Assembly (NCBI RefSeq): GCF_000526715.1
Contig: NZ_JAGP01000001.1
Coordinates: 744,001-808,000 of the forward strand
Direction of reading: 5' to 3'
DNA from: Hydrogenovibrio kuenenii DSM 12350
GTDB lineage: Bacteria > Pseudomonadota > Gammaproteobacteria > Thiomicrospirales > Thiomicrospiraceae
DNA length: 64,000 bases
Within the stretch, counting starts at the first letter, position 1. Every line of letters begins with the position of its first letter. Below are positions 9,955 through 19,082 of the stretch, in pieces. The translations under genes were made by a program, and so were the position numbers. The notes below the pieces were generated by a model, which saw only the letters and a list, made by a program, of their open reading frames with translations, did no database searches and had not been told where the DNA came from.

Positions 9955-11334
9955 ATGAACCCCCAAAATTCTTTTGTGCAGAGAAGACAGAAAGTACTGG
10001 ATGCCATGGTTGATCATTCTTTGTTGATGATCTCTTCTGGTGAAGAACAGATCCGCAATCATGATGTTGAATATCCCTTTCGTGTGCAGTCAGATTTTTA
10101 CTATCTAACGGGTTTTGAAGAGCCTGATGCTGTGCTTGTGCTGATAAAACGTTCCTCAAATGACCATTTCGAACAGCAAAAAAGTGTGTTGTTTTTACGT
10201 CCGAAAGACATTGAAAAAGAAATCTGGCAAGGGCGTCGCCTTGGTGTCATAGATGCACCTTCAGCCCTTAAGATGGATGATGCTTTTTCCATAGAAGATT
10301 TTTCGGATGAAATGTCTGATCTGATTGAAGGTATAGAAAAGCTTTATTTTAGCTTTACGCAGTTGTCTGATTGGTCAGAGTTGTTAACAGGTTGGATAGC
10401 GGCACAAAAAGCGAAAGCGAGAAAAGGAATTGAAGCGCCTTCTAGTTTGTTAGATGCGGATGTGATGCTGCATGAAATGCGCGTTATTAAATCCGGTAGT
10501 GAAATCGACGTCATGAGAAAGGCTGCGCAAATTTCAGTGCAAGGTCATTTGGCAGCGATGTCTTGGGCGGCAAAACAGTTTATGCAAAAATCTGCCAGGC
10601 TGGGGTCGGAAGAACCTGTTTACGAATATCAGATGCAGGCTGCACTTGAACATAAGTTCAAAGAACAAGGTTCCATGCGAGTGGCTTTTAACTCTATTGC
10701 TGCTGGTGGAGAAAATGCCTGTATTCTGCATTACACAGAAAATAATGCACCATTAAAAGATGGTGATTTGGTGTTGGTCGATGCAGGTGCTGAGTATCAA
10801 GGTTATGCGGGTGATATTACCAACACTTTTCCATTGAATGGCCGTTTTTCAGAAGCGCAAAAAGCTTTGTATGAAGTCGTTTTGCAGGCTCAGCAAGCTG
10901 CGATTGCCGTTATTGCTCCTGGTGTTCGTTATGATGAGATGCATAAAGCATCGTCACAAGTATTAGTGGAAGGCCTGGTTTCACTGGGTATTTTAAATGA
11001 CGATATTGATAGCTTACTAAAAGAAGAAGCCTATAAACCTTTCTTTATGCACGGTACTGGCCACTGGTTGGGTATGGATGTGCATGATGTGGGGCGTTAT
11101 AAGATAGGTGGAGAGTGGCGACTTTTAGAACCTGGTATGGTGATAACGGTTGAGCCTGGTCTTTATATTTCTGCGGATGTTGGTAAAGAATACCAAGTTG
11201 ATCAAAAATTTTGGAATATAGGTATTCGGATTGAGGATGACGTGCTTGTCACGAGTTCAGGTCATGAAGTACTGACCACAGGCTTGCCGAGAACGCCGCA
11301 AGAAATCGAAAACTTTATGCAAAATGAGGTTTAG
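9955..11334 (+). CDS. pepP: Xaa-Pro aminopeptidase (aminopeptidase P)
   Basis: The 459-residue protein has an N-terminal creatinase-like domain (SDFYYLTGFEEPDAVLVL) and a C-terminal pita-bread metallopeptidase domain. The dimanganese ligands can be seen in order: VDAGAEY and GDITNTF (Asp), HGTGHWLG (His), EPGLY (Glu) and RIEDD (Glu). It removes an N-terminal residue preceding proline in the cytoplasm. Codons at 10586-10606 are formed by a copy of the 18-bp dispersed repeat, encoding KSARLG in a helix-connecting part that looks slightly expanded (SARLGSEEP). The stop is 5 nt from the GTG of ubiH, so these genes are co-transcribed. Confidence 0.95.
   Translation: MNPQNSFVQRRQKVLDAMVDHSLLMISSGEEQIRNHDVEYPFRVQSDFYYLTGFEEPDAVLVLIKRSSNDHFEQQKSVLFLRPKDIEKEIWQGRRLGVIDAPSALKMDDAFSIEDFSDEMSDLIEGIEKLYFSFTQLSDWSELLTGWIAAQKAKARKGIEAPSSLLDADVMLHEMRVIKSGSEIDVMRKAAQISVQGHLAAMSWAAKQFMQKSARLGSEEPVYEYQMQAALEHKFKEQGSMRVAFNSIAAGGENACILHYTENNAPLKDGDLVLVDAGAEYQGYAGDITNTFPLNGRFSEAQKALYEVVLQAQQAAIAVIAPGVRYDEMHKASSQVLVEGLVSLGILNDDIDSLLKEEAYKPFFMHGTGHWLGMDVHDVGRYKIGGEWRLLEPGMVITVEPGLYISADVGKEYQVDQKFWNIGIRIEDDVLVTSSGHEVLTTGLPRTPQEIENFMQNEV
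10586..10606 (+). repeat. 18-bp dispersed repeat, intragenic copy in pepP
   Basis: A full match to AAAATCTGCCAGGCTGGG, followed by GT. It is read in pepP as AAA TCT GCC AGG CTG GGG (K-S-A-R-L-G). Confidence 0.85.
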
Positions 11335-11339
11335 TCATA

Positions 11340-12545
11340 GTGTCTAAAGCAGCACCAAGTGAAGCCGAAAGAACATCTATAGATGCCTTCATCAATGGTG
11401 GAGGTCCTGTAGGATTGATTTTGGCGATAGGGCTGGCAGCGCAAAACAGGCAAGTAGTTTTGGTTGAAAAGTCGCTTCCCAAAAAAGGACCTTCTTTTGA
11501 TGGACGAGTTCTGGCACTAAGCTATGGCTCACGTTTAGTGTTGGAACAGCTTGGTATCTGGCAAAAACTTGAACCTTATGTGACAGAAATATTGGATATC
11601 CATGTTTCGCAAAAAGGTTTTATGGGTGTGACACATTTACATGCTTCTGAGGTGAAAGTGCCTGCACTTGGTTATAGTGTGACGGCATTTGACTTGGGGC
11701 AAGTGCTTTGGGAAATCGCTCAGCAAACACAAAATATACAGCTTTTTACAGAGTGTAGTTTGGAAGGCTTTGAGCAAAACGAAACTCGGGTATCGATTGA
11801 TATTCAATGCTCTAAAAATGAAAGTCGACCTTTGGCGTTTGACGCCAAGATTTTGGTGGGCGCGGATGGTACTTACTCAAAAGTAAGAGAAGTTCTTAAG
11901 CTTTCCTTAGAAGAAAGTGATTATGGTGCTTTCGGTTTTATTGCTAAAATTGAAACTGAGCTGAATCCAAATGGTTGGGCTTTTGAGCGCTTTACTTCTG
12001 AAGGTCCGGTAGCTTTGCTGCCTATGGGCGGCCATTTCCATAAGGCTGTTATGGTTGTGCCTAGTGCAAAAATGGATGAAGTAAAAGCTTTGAGTGATGA
12101 TGAGTTTATCGCTCGTTTCACTGAAAAAATGGGCGAAAGGCTGGGGCGTTTTGTCAGTGTCAGTGAACGAGTGGCTTATCCATTAAAAGAAACTTATGTG
12201 CCGCAAATGGTTGTAGGACGAGCGGTATTGATGGGCAATGCTTCTCATACTCAGCACCCAGTTGCGGCCCAAGGATTGAATCTAGGGATTAGTGATATCC
12301 AAGCGTTTTTGTCAGCGGTTGAGGCAGAGAATGATCTGGGGAATGCAGAGGCATTACTGAGTTATCAAACATCGCAACAAACGCATCATCAGAAGATTAT
12401 GGGTTTCACAGACAGTTTAATTCAGGTATTTCAAGCGCCCTCTTCAGTGGTGGGGCACATGAGAGGCATAGGCTTAATGGCAATGGAAGCTATGCCGAGT
12501 TTGCGGAAAAGATTGTCTAAAATGGCAATGGGTTTGGCAAAGTAA
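11340..12545 (+). CDS. ubiH: FAD-dependent ubiquinone-biosynthesis hydroxylase, UbiH type
   Basis: The 401-residue protein has an N-terminal dinucleotide-binding GGGPVG, the mid-protein VGADGTYSKVR motif and the C-terminal FAD/ribityl motif GNASHTQHPVAAQGLNLG. GN-(A/S)-H-x-x-HP rather than GDAAH is what UbiH proteins carry. UbiH hydroxylates the ring of the ubiquinone precursor. The usual D-V-x-I-V strand before GGGPVG is replaced by DAFIN, a mild deviation. GTG start at 11340. The next gene is a paralogous flavin hydroxylase, the familiar pepP-ubiH-ubiI/visC arrangement. Confidence 0.87.
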   Translation: MSKAAPSEAERTSIDAFINGGGPVGLILAIGLAAQNRQVVLVEKSLPKKGPSFDGRVLALSYGSRLVLEQLGIWQKLEPYVTEILDIHVSQKGFMGVTHLHASEVKVPALGYSVTAFDLGQVLWEIAQQTQNIQLFTECSLEGFEQNETRVSIDIQCSKNESRPLAFDAKILVGADGTYSKVREVLKLSLEESDYGAFGFIAKIETELNPNGWAFERFTSEGPVALLPMGGHFHKAVMVVPSAKMDEVKALSDDEFIARFTEKMGERLGRFVSVSERVAYPLKETYVPQMVVGRAVLMGNASHTQHPVAAQGLNLGISDIQAFLSAVEAENDLGNAEALLSYQTSQQTHHQKIMGFTDSLIQVFQAPSSVVGHMRGIGLMAMEAMPSLRKRLSKMAMGLAK

Positions 12546-12567
12546 GTGAGTTCAGTCAGGAAATAAG

Positions 12568-13839
12568 ATGGCAAAGACGAAGCAAGTTAAGAATCAATAC
12601 AATCAATCAGAAGATTCTCTTTACGATGTTGCAGTTGTAGGGGGTGGCATGGTTGGTGCGACGGTTGCACTTGGCTTGGCTAAAGGTGGATTTAAGGTAG
12701 CTTTGATTGAAAAGTCTCGTCCGTCTTTGGAATGGCAATCTTCGGATTCTTTTGAAACGCGTGTGAGTGCTCTGACGCGTGCATCGGAAAACATTTTAAA
12801 AAGTTTGGGCGCTTGGCCGGGTATTCTCAGCAAGCGCTATCACGCCTTTACTGATATGCATGTTTGGGAAGATATTTCCAATGCTCAGGTTCATTTTGCT
12901 GCGAAGGATATAGAGGAATCTAATCTGGGCTTCGTGGTTGAAAACAAAGTGATTCAAATTGCGTTATGGGAACAGTTGCTTGAGCAGCAAAACGTAACGA
13001 TCTTAACGGATGGTTTATTGGCTTCAATCCAAGTGGCGGTTCAGCCTGGGGGAATAAGTTCAACTTATCTAGAATTTGATAATGGAAACACTATTCAAGC
13101 TAGTCTAGTAGTTGGAGCTGATGGTGCTTTTTCTAAAGTGCGACAGATGTCTGGTATTGGCTTAGAATCTCATGATTATGAGCAATGTGCTGTGGTGGGG
13201 TGTGTCGAAACCGAGTTGAGCCATCAAAACACTTGTTGGCAACGTTATCGAGAGGAAGGACCTTTCGCTTACCTTTGCATGAATGGTAATATCAGTTCTA
13301 TTGCATGGTATATGCCTGTTGAGAAAATGGATTGGGCCATGTCATTAGATGATAAAGCATTTGCTGAAGAAGTGGAAAAGGCTTCGGGTGGCTGTTTGGG
13401 GAGAGTCATCAGTGTTAATAAGCGTGATGCTTTTCCTTTGACAAGACGTCATGCTTTGGAATACGTTAAGCCAGGTATTGCCTTAGTGGGTGATGCTGCA
13501 CACACAATCCATCCGCAAGCAGGCCAAGGTGTAAACTTAGGTTTGTTAGATGCAGCTGCACTTATTGAAACCTTGGTAAATGCCAAGCAAGAAAATGCAG
13601 TATCTTGGAGCCGTTTTTCTGTTTTGCGCCGATATGAGCGCTGGCGCAAAGGTGATAACCAAATCGTTCAACGATCGATGGAAGGATTTGACTGGTTGTT
13701 TGAACAAGACAATAATGCAAAAAATGCAGTAAGAAAAGCTTTGCTACCGATGGCAAATCGTATGCAAGCTGCAAAAAATTGGTTGATGTCACAAGCACTT
13801 AAAGGGCGACATGCTTTGCCTGAACTTGCTAGAGATTAG
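12568..13839 (+). CDS. FAD-dependent hydroxylase of the UbiH/UbiF/VisC (UbiI) family
   Basis: The 423-residue protein has the Rossmann motif VVGGGMVGATVALGL at about residues 24-38, the VGADGAFSKVRQ motif and GDAAHTIHPQAGQGVNLGLLDAA near the C-terminus. It belongs to the same family as its upstream neighbour but carries the GDAAH form, as UbiI, UbiF and VisC do. It probably performs another ring hydroxylation in ubiquinone synthesis. Which position it acts on cannot be told from the sequence. It begins 22 nt after ubiH, and the potassium-channel gene follows 8 nt later. Confidence 0.85.
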   Translation: MAKTKQVKNQYNQSEDSLYDVAVVGGGMVGATVALGLAKGGFKVALIEKSRPSLEWQSSDSFETRVSALTRASENILKSLGAWPGILSKRYHAFTDMHVWEDISNAQVHFAAKDIEESNLGFVVENKVIQIALWEQLLEQQNVTILTDGLLASIQVAVQPGGISSTYLEFDNGNTIQASLVVGADGAFSKVRQMSGIGLESHDYEQCAVVGCVETELSHQNTCWQRYREEGPFAYLCMNGNISSIAWYMPVEKMDWAMSLDDKAFAEEVEKASGGCLGRVISVNKRDAFPLTRRHALEYVKPGIALVGDAAHTIHPQAGQGVNLGLLDAAALIETLVNAKQENAVSWSRFSVLRRYERWRKGDNQIVQRSMEGFDWLFEQDNNAKNAVRKALLPMANRMQAAKNWLMSQALKGRHALPELARD

Positions 13840-13847
13840 ATGCGAAT

Positions 13848-14855
13848 ATGAGAGATGAAGATTTAGAGTCCCCGGGTCTGTTGAAGGATTCAGTGCAAGA
13901 AAGAATCAAGCAGGTTAACCTGAGAGCTATCCTTGGGGTAGAGAGCGTTAATGCGGATGAAAGTCAGTTAGCGATAACGGTGGGGCGAATATTTACAGTC
14001 GCGGTTGTTATAGCTCTAATTGCTGTTTTAATTCAACTGGTATTAGGGCTTGCTCGTGATCATCAAGGTGATTTTTATGTCACAGTAGGCGTTTGGGTGG
14101 TATTTGCTGCTGAGTTAGGTGTGAACCTTCTCTTGGTAAAAAATAGGAAACGCTATCTACTTCATAATTGGTTGAATGTTGCCATTGTCGTTTTTGCATT
14201 TCCATGGTTTGATTATGGAACAGAGTGGGCAGCTATTCTAAGAATATTGAGGTTTATGCTGCTCATTAGGGTTGTTGTGGATATTTTTTGGGATGTCGTG
14301 CTTGTCTTGAAACGCAATAACTTTTGGTTGGTGCTTTTAGCTGAAACTATTTTGATTATTGTTTCGGGTGCTATTTTTGCAGCATTGGAACACCGAGATT
14401 TCTCAACGGGTATCTGGTATTCATTGGTCACCATTACGACAGTAGGTTATGGAGATGTTGTCCCTTATACTGAAAAAGGGCGCATTTTTGGCGCGATTTT
14501 GATTGTATTTGGTGTGGTCTTCTTTTCACTGATTACGGCGAATATTTCAGCGTTCTTAGTTGGTGCGGAGCAAAGAAGAACTGAAAAAGAAATTTTAGAG
14601 TACGTTAAAATCACTAAGTTGCGCTTGGAAGAGCAGTCTGAGTTGCATGAAAAACGTATGAACCATATCTTGACGCAGTTAACCGAAAAGCTTGAAACGA
14701 TTGAGGATGAAATCGAAGAAAGGCAACATGCGCACCGACTGGCAAAACGTGTTAATGAATTTGAAGATAAACTGTCAAACGACTCAATGCATTTCCAGCG
14801 TCGGTTAGATGAAATTGAAAAGCATATTAATAGACGTGCTCAAGAATTAGAGTAA
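13848..14855 (+). CDS. Voltage-gated-type potassium channel with C-terminal coiled coil
   Basis: The 335-residue protein has about six hydrophobic segments. They include an S4-like stretch (ILRILRFMLLIRVVV) with few basic residues, a pore loop and the selectivity filter TVGYGD at about residues 196-202. The last 90 residues are a highly charged coiled coil (EEQSELHEKR through to RRAQELE) that could assemble the tetramer. The filter defines a K+ channel; gating by voltage is inferred from topology. It is closely attached (8 nt) to the ubi genes, which suggests co-transcription without an obvious functional link. Confidence 0.88.
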   Translation: MRDEDLESPGLLKDSVQERIKQVNLRAILGVESVNADESQLAITVGRIFTVAVVIALIAVLIQLVLGLARDHQGDFYVTVGVWVVFAAELGVNLLLVKNRKRYLLHNWLNVAIVVFAFPWFDYGTEWAAILRILRFMLLIRVVVDIFWDVVLVLKRNNFWLVLLAETILIIVSGAIFAALEHRDFSTGIWYSLVTITTVGYGDVVPYTEKGRIFGAILIVFGVVFFSLITANISAFLVGAEQRRTEKEILEYVKITKLRLEEQSELHEKRMNHILTQLTEKLETIEDEIEERQHAHRLAKRVNEFEDKLSNDSMHFQRRLDEIEKHINRRAQELE

Positions 14856-14889
14856 ATCGGCAGTTAAAGCAGGTTTTTAGTGAAAGTTT

Positions 14890-14918
14890 TTGACTTTTAG
14901 CGGCAATGGTTCTATAGT
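14890..14918 (+). promoter_or_regulatory. Sigma-70 promoter of the LysR-type gene
   Basis: TTGACT (14890-14895), a 17-bp spacer and TATAGT (14913-14918) lie about 75 nt before the LysR-type start. Both hexamers differ from consensus at one position. Confidence 0.75.
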
Positions 14919-14993
14919 CGAAACACTAAATTTTTTTATGAGACGGTTGAAAAAATTCATTTCACCGTTTCCTTGAACAAAGAGGCAAAATGA

Positions 14994-15962
14994 ATGGCAG
15001 ATAGAAGGCTCCAAGTTTTTTATACTGTTGCAAAAGTTCTAAGTTTTACAAAAGCAGCAGAAACCCTTCATATGACCCAACCAGCGGTCACATTACAAGT
15101 AAAGCAACTCGAAGAATTTTTTAATACTCGTCTCTTTGACAGAACGCATAACAAAATCTCATTGACGGATGCCGGCAAGATTGTCTATGACTATGCCGAG
15201 AAGATTCTCGATCACTACGATAAGATGAATAGTGAGGTGAGGGAGCTTACGGGTGAGGTGACCGGTAGCTTACTTATTGGGGCAAGTACCACGATTGCTG
15301 AATATATGTTGCCTAGCCTGCTTGGTGCGTTCAAGAAGCAATTTGAAGATGTTAATATTCGCCTGCAAGTTGGGAATACGGATGCTATCGTTGCTATGGT
15401 CGAGAACAATATGATTGATCTTGGCGTGGTAGAGGCACCTGTTTATAACAAAAACTTGGAAGTAGAAGTTTGCCGTTTAGATGAGATGGTGTTGATTGTT
15501 CCATTAGGGCATCCGCTTTCTAATCGAGACAAAATTTCAGTTGAAGATATTCGTAAGTATCACTATATCTCACGTGAAGAAGGTTCAGGTTCTCGTTCAG
15601 TGATTGATAGCTATATCCGTGAACAAGGTTTGAGTTACTCTGACTTGAGAGTGGTTATGGAACTTGGTAGTCCAGAAGCCGTTAAGATGGCAGTAGAATC
15701 AGATGTAGGGGTTGCGATTGTATCTAGAACAACCATTACCAAAGAACTGAAGTTAGGCACTCTAAAAGCTATTCCATTAGATCCGCCACTAGATCGTCCG
15801 TTCTCTCATGTGCGTCAAAAACACAAGTTTAGACATAGAGCAGTTGGTGAGCTTTTGGATTTTGCGGTAGATTACTGTAAAGAGAAAGCTGTTGAGCAAG
15901 GGTTTAAATTACCTTCTGAAGAAGATATGGAGAAGTATACTTCTAAGTCGTCATCAAATTGA
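14994..15962 (+). CDS. LysR-family transcriptional regulator
   Basis: The 322-residue protein has the LysR winged helix-turn-helix at residues 4-63 (FTKAAETLHMTQPAVTLQVKQLE) and a periplasmic-binding-protein-like effector domain (GSLLIGASTTIAEY onwards). It resembles the CysL/CbbR-like branch in its N-terminal half, but the effector and target genes cannot be read from the sequence. It has its own promoter and is followed by two stacked terminators. The neighbouring phoH-like gene is convergent, so no divergently transcribed target is evident. Confidence 0.88.
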   Translation: MADRRLQVFYTVAKVLSFTKAAETLHMTQPAVTLQVKQLEEFFNTRLFDRTHNKISLTDAGKIVYDYAEKILDHYDKMNSEVRELTGEVTGSLLIGASTTIAEYMLPSLLGAFKKQFEDVNIRLQVGNTDAIVAMVENNMIDLGVVEAPVYNKNLEVEVCRLDEMVLIVPLGHPLSNRDKISVEDIRKYHYISREEGSGSRSVIDSYIREQGLSYSDLRVVMELGSPEAVKMAVESDVGVAIVSRTTITKELKLGTLKAIPLDPPLDRPFSHVRQKHKFRHRAVGELLDFAVDYCKEKAVEQGFKLPSEEDMEKYTSKSSSN

Positions 15963-15989
15963 TGGATGGTGATTAAGGTTTAGAGCTTT

Positions 15990-16020
15990 AAAAAAAAAGC
16001 GGGCATTTGCCCGCTTTTTT
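15990..16020. terminator. Bidirectional intrinsic terminator
   Basis: An A-tract, the stem AGCGGGC/GCCCGCT with loop ATTT, then a T-tract, between the convergent LysR-type and phoH-like genes. Confidence 0.92.
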
Positions 16021-16036
16021 GTTATTGGCATTTTAA

Positions 16037-16098
16037 AAAAAATCTGCCAGGCTGGGTATGTAAAAAAACATCATTAACCCAGCCTGGTAGATTTTTTG
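16037..16098. repeat. Inverted pair of the 18-bp dispersed repeat, probable second terminator
   Basis: A plus-strand copy (AAAATCTGCCAGGCTGGGT, 16038-16056) faces a minus-strand copy (AACCCAGCCTGGTAGATTT from 16076). They are separated by about 20 nt and flanked by A- and T-runs. The pair can form a long stem just past the phoH-like stop. The second copy has the ACC variant (CTACC instead of CTGCC). Confidence 0.85.
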
Positions 16099-16112
16099 TT
16101 TCGATAGCCAGT

Positions 16113-17519
16113 TTAAAGGTTGTCCGAAGCAAACTCTGCCAAACGAGAACGTTCACCTTGTTTTAAGGTGATGTGTGCTGCATGAGGCCAGCTTTTAAAA
16201 CGGTCAACGATATAAGTTAAGCCCGTTGTCGTCTCCGTTAGGTAAGGAGAGTCAATTTGTCCGATGTTTCCTAAACAAACGATTTTGGTGCCTTCGCCTG
16301 CACGAGTGACCAGCGTTTTCATTTGTTTTGGAGTGAGGTTTTGCGCTTCATCTAAAATAATGTATTTGTTTTGGAAGGTGCGCCCACGCATAAAGTTTAG
16401 AGATTTGATTTTGATGCGTTTGTTTAGCAATTCCTGTGTGGTTTCTTTTTCCCAGTCGGTATGTCCTTCGGATTTGGTGAGAACCTCAAGGTTATCCATT
16501 AAGGCTCCCATCCACGGCGTCATTTTCTCTTCTTCCGTTCCAGGTAAAAAACCAATGTCATCACCAATTGGAATTGTCGCACGAGTCATAATGATTTCGT
16601 TGTAAACACCTTCGTCAAGCGTTTGTTGCAAGGCAGCAGCTAAGGCAAGTAATGTTTTCCCTGTACCTGCAACGCCTAATAGTGAAACAAAGTCGATCCC
16701 TGGGTCGAGTAAAAAGTTCAAAGCCATGTTTTGTTCGTGGTTTCTTGCACTAATGCCCCAAACATTATGTTTGTTGTTTTCAAAATTGTGCATGTATTCG
16801 AGCGTAGCCACACCATTGTGAATATTGCGAACAATGGCGCTAAACCCTGATTCGTTTTCACTGACTAAACATTGGTTTGGATACCAGTGGCTATTGTCTC
16901 CAACTTCAATTTCATAAAAGGTATTGTTGTTTTCTTGCCAGGACTTCATTTTGCTGAAATTGTCTTCAAAAAAGTTCTCAGGCAAAACTTCCCAGCCACT
17001 GAATAATAGATCAGCATCTTCTAGTACGCGGTCGTTGTAGTAGTCTTCAGAGTGGAGGCCTGCTGCAGAAGACTTGATGCGCATGTTAATATCTTTCGTG
17101 ACCAGTGTTACGCCACGATCTGGATACATGGCTTTCAGTGCTAAACCGGTTTGAAGAATATGGTTATCCGCTTTATGGCTAGGTAGTGATTTTGGTAGTT
17201 CTGCCAGTAATGGTTCAGTTTCAAAGAACAATTTGCCAAGATGAGAATTATCAGCGTCTTTATTAGGGTGTATGCGCTCTAAATCTAAGCCCTGTTTGAT
17301 TTCTTCAAAAGTTGCTTTGTTGATAATCTGATCAATCAAGCGGTTGGTTTCACGTACGTTTCGGGAAACTTCCGACATCCCTTTTTTGCCTGCATCTAAC
17401 TCTTCCAGCACGGTCATTGGCAAAAAGATGTCGTGCTCTTCAAAGTTGAACAATGCCATGGGATCATGCATCAATACATTAGTGTCGAGAATAAAAAGTC
17501 TTTTTACGGTATCAGTCAT
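16113..17519 (-). CDS. PhoH-family protein with N-terminal PIN domain (YlaK type)
   Basis: The 468-residue protein starts with a PIN nuclease domain (LFILDTNVLMHDP, MTVLEELDAGK, TKDINMRIKS with conserved acidic residues). It ends with a PhoH ATPase domain carrying Walker A GVAGTGKTLLA and Walker B YIILDEAQNL. PIN-PhoH fusions are thought to be RNA-unwinding or RNA-cleaving enzymes. The cellular substrate is unknown. It is 28 nt downstream of bcp, so the two are likely co-transcribed. Two hairpins past its stop provide termination. Confidence 0.9.
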   Translation of the reverse strand: MTDTVKRLFILDTNVLMHDPMALFNFEEHDIFLPMTVLEELDAGKKGMSEVSRNVRETNRLIDQIINKATFEEIKQGLDLERIHPNKDADNSHLGKLFFETEPLLAELPKSLPSHKADNHILQTGLALKAMYPDRGVTLVTKDINMRIKSSAAGLHSEDYYNDRVLEDADLLFSGWEVLPENFFEDNFSKMKSWQENNNTFYEIEVGDNSHWYPNQCLVSENESGFSAIVRNIHNGVATLEYMHNFENNKHNVWGISARNHEQNMALNFLLDPGIDFVSLLGVAGTGKTLLALAAALQQTLDEGVYNEIIMTRATIPIGDDIGFLPGTEEEKMTPWMGALMDNLEVLTKSEGHTDWEKETTQELLNKRIKIKSLNFMRGRTFQNKYIILDEAQNLTPKQMKTLVTRAGEGTKIVCLGNIGQIDSPYLTETTTGLTYIVDRFKSWPHAAHITLKQGERSRLAEFASDNL

Positions 17520-17547
17520 GAACTTTTCCTATATCAAAGTTTCATTT

Positions 17548-18021
17548 TTAATTGGATTGTAGTTGGCGAACTTGGTTGAGCACGTCATTGACGTGTTCTT
17601 TTACTCTGACTTTACGCCATTCGTAAATCAATTTGCCCTCAGGGTCGATCAAGAAAGTACTCCTTTCGATACCAAGATATTCACGACCGTAGTTCTTTTT
17701 AAGTTTGATAACATCGAAGATTTGACAGAGGACCTCGTTGTCATCACTGATCAATTCAAATGGAAAGCTGTATTTTGCTTTAAAGTTTTCATGTTTTTTG
17801 ATGCTGTCTTTTGAAACGCCGAAAATTTGCGTGTTTAGTGCTTGAAAGTCATCAAAGTGCTGAGTGAAATCTAGGCCTTCATTAGTACAGCCTGGCGTAT
17901 TGTCTTTGGGGTAAAAGTAAATGACTGTATAGTGGCCGAATAAAAGGTCTTGCGTTATAGTCTGGTTGGATGTGGCTTCTAAGTTAAACGTTGGAATAAC
18001 GTCCCCAATTTTCAGGCTCAT
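17548..18021 (-). CDS. bcp: Peroxiredoxin, Bcp/PrxQ type
   Basis: The 157-residue thioredoxin-fold protein has the PrxQ active site FYPKDNTPGCTNEG, whose cysteine attacks hydroperoxides. The nearby resolving cysteine of E. coli Bcp (five residues on) is absent: the segment reads GCTNEGLDF. The enzyme may therefore use the later Cys (in the CQIFDV segment) or an external thiol. It is the first gene of a bcp-phoH-like pair and is divergent from dapA. Confidence 0.92.
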   Translation of the reverse strand: MSLKIGDVIPTFNLEATSNQTITQDLLFGHYTVIYFYPKDNTPGCTNEGLDFTQHFDDFQALNTQIFGVSKDSIKKHENFKAKYSFPFELISDDNEVLCQIFDVIKLKKNYGREYLGIERSTFLIDPEGKLIYEWRKVRVKEHVNDVLNQVRQLQSN

Positions 18022-18130
18022 TTTGGCTCCTTTTTTTTAATCAGTATGCAATGAAAAAAAACATTGTTCAATGAAAATTTTGTGAAAACAAAAAAAGCGT
18101 GGAAAGCTGGTTGAAAGGCGAAAAGTCTGC

Positions 18131-18159
18131 TTGAAGAAAAGGGGGGGAAAAGGTAATAT
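18131..18159 (+). promoter_or_regulatory. Sigma-70 promoter of dapA with a G7 tract in the spacer
   Basis: TTGAAG (18131-18136), a 17-bp spacer and TAATAT (18154-18159). The spacer contains seven consecutive G (18141-18147). The leader to the GTG start is about 35 nt. Confidence 0.65.
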
Positions 18160-18200
18160 TATGCCTTTGCCCTTCGGTTATTTTTTTGGAGAATTTTACT

Positions 18201-19076
18201 GTGTTTAGAGGAAGTATGGTTGCTTTGGTCACGCCAATGTTGGCGGACGAATCCGTGGATTTCGATGCGCTTGAAAACTTAATTGAGCTACATGTCAAAT
18301 CCAAGACCAAGGCAATTGTCGCGGTCGGTACCACGGGAGAGTCTGCGACCCTTGATATGGAAGAGCACTGTCGAGTCGTGCGTTTTGTTGTTGAAAAGGC
18401 TGCGGGACGTATCCCGGTGATTGCTGGAACAGGCGCAAACTCGACTTCTGAAGCTATTGAGTTGACACAATGCGCTAAAGAAGCGGGGGCAGATGCTTGT
18501 TTGTTGGTGACGCCTTATTACAACAAGCCTACGCAAGAAGGGCTGTATCTGCATTATAAAAAGATAGCTGAAACGGTTGATATCCCTCAGATTCTATACA
18601 ATGTTCCTGGCCGTACTGCTTGTGATCTTTTGCCAGAAACGGTGGGTCGTCTAGCTTCTATTAAAAATATTATCGGTATAAAAGAAGCAACGGGCGATCT
18701 ATCTCGTGTTGCAAAAATAAAAGCCTTGGTTTCAGAGGATTTTGATCTTTATACGGGTGATGATGCAACCGGTATCGAATTTGTTTTATTAGGCGGGCAC
18801 GGAACTATTTCAGTAACGGCAAACGTTGCGCCTGCGATAATGGCGGAAGCTTTTGATGAAGCCTTAGCTGGTAATGCAGATAAAGCTAGAGCGCTTGACG
18901 CAAAAGTTGCTGAGTTACACTCCAAGTTGTTTGTGGAAGCCAATCCTATTCCTGTTAAATGGGCAATGTTTGAAATGGGGCTGATTGGCTCCGCAATACG
19001 TTTACCTTTAACTTCTTTATCATCAGCCTATCATGATGTTGTTAGACAGGCATTAAGAACCGCTGGGGCACTCTAA
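18201..19076 (+). CDS. dapA: 4-hydroxy-tetrahydrodipicolinate synthase
   Basis: The 291-residue (beta/alpha)8 aldolase begins FRGSMVALVTPM, as the family does. The catalytic Schiff-base lysine is in IIGIKEATGDLSRV, and the tyrosines are in TPYYNKPTQEGLY and ILYNVPGRT. It condenses pyruvate with aspartate semialdehyde in lysine and diaminopimelate synthesis. GTG 18201 is chosen as start because GGAG lies about 9 nt upstream and the protein then begins like its family; an upstream TTG at 18186 would overlap that ribosome binding site. bamC follows after 6 nt, the usual dapA-bamC pairing. Confidence 0.96.
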   Translation: MFRGSMVALVTPMLADESVDFDALENLIELHVKSKTKAIVAVGTTGESATLDMEEHCRVVRFVVEKAAGRIPVIAGTGANSTSEAIELTQCAKEAGADACLLVTPYYNKPTQEGLYLHYKKIAETVDIPQILYNVPGRTACDLLPETVGRLASIKNIIGIKEATGDLSRVAKIKALVSEDFDLYTGDDATGIEFVLLGGHGTISVTANVAPAIMAEAFDEALAGNADKARALDAKVAELHSKLFVEANPIPVKWAMFEMGLIGSAIRLPLTSLSSAYHDVVRQALRTAGAL

Positions 19077-19082
19077 ATTATT

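Noticed and set aside
13043-13056. CAGCCTGGGGG in the second flavin hydroxylase gene and CAGCCTGGC in bcp
   Set aside because: Only 8-9 bases of the core agree and the flanks differ, which is expected by chance in 64 kb.
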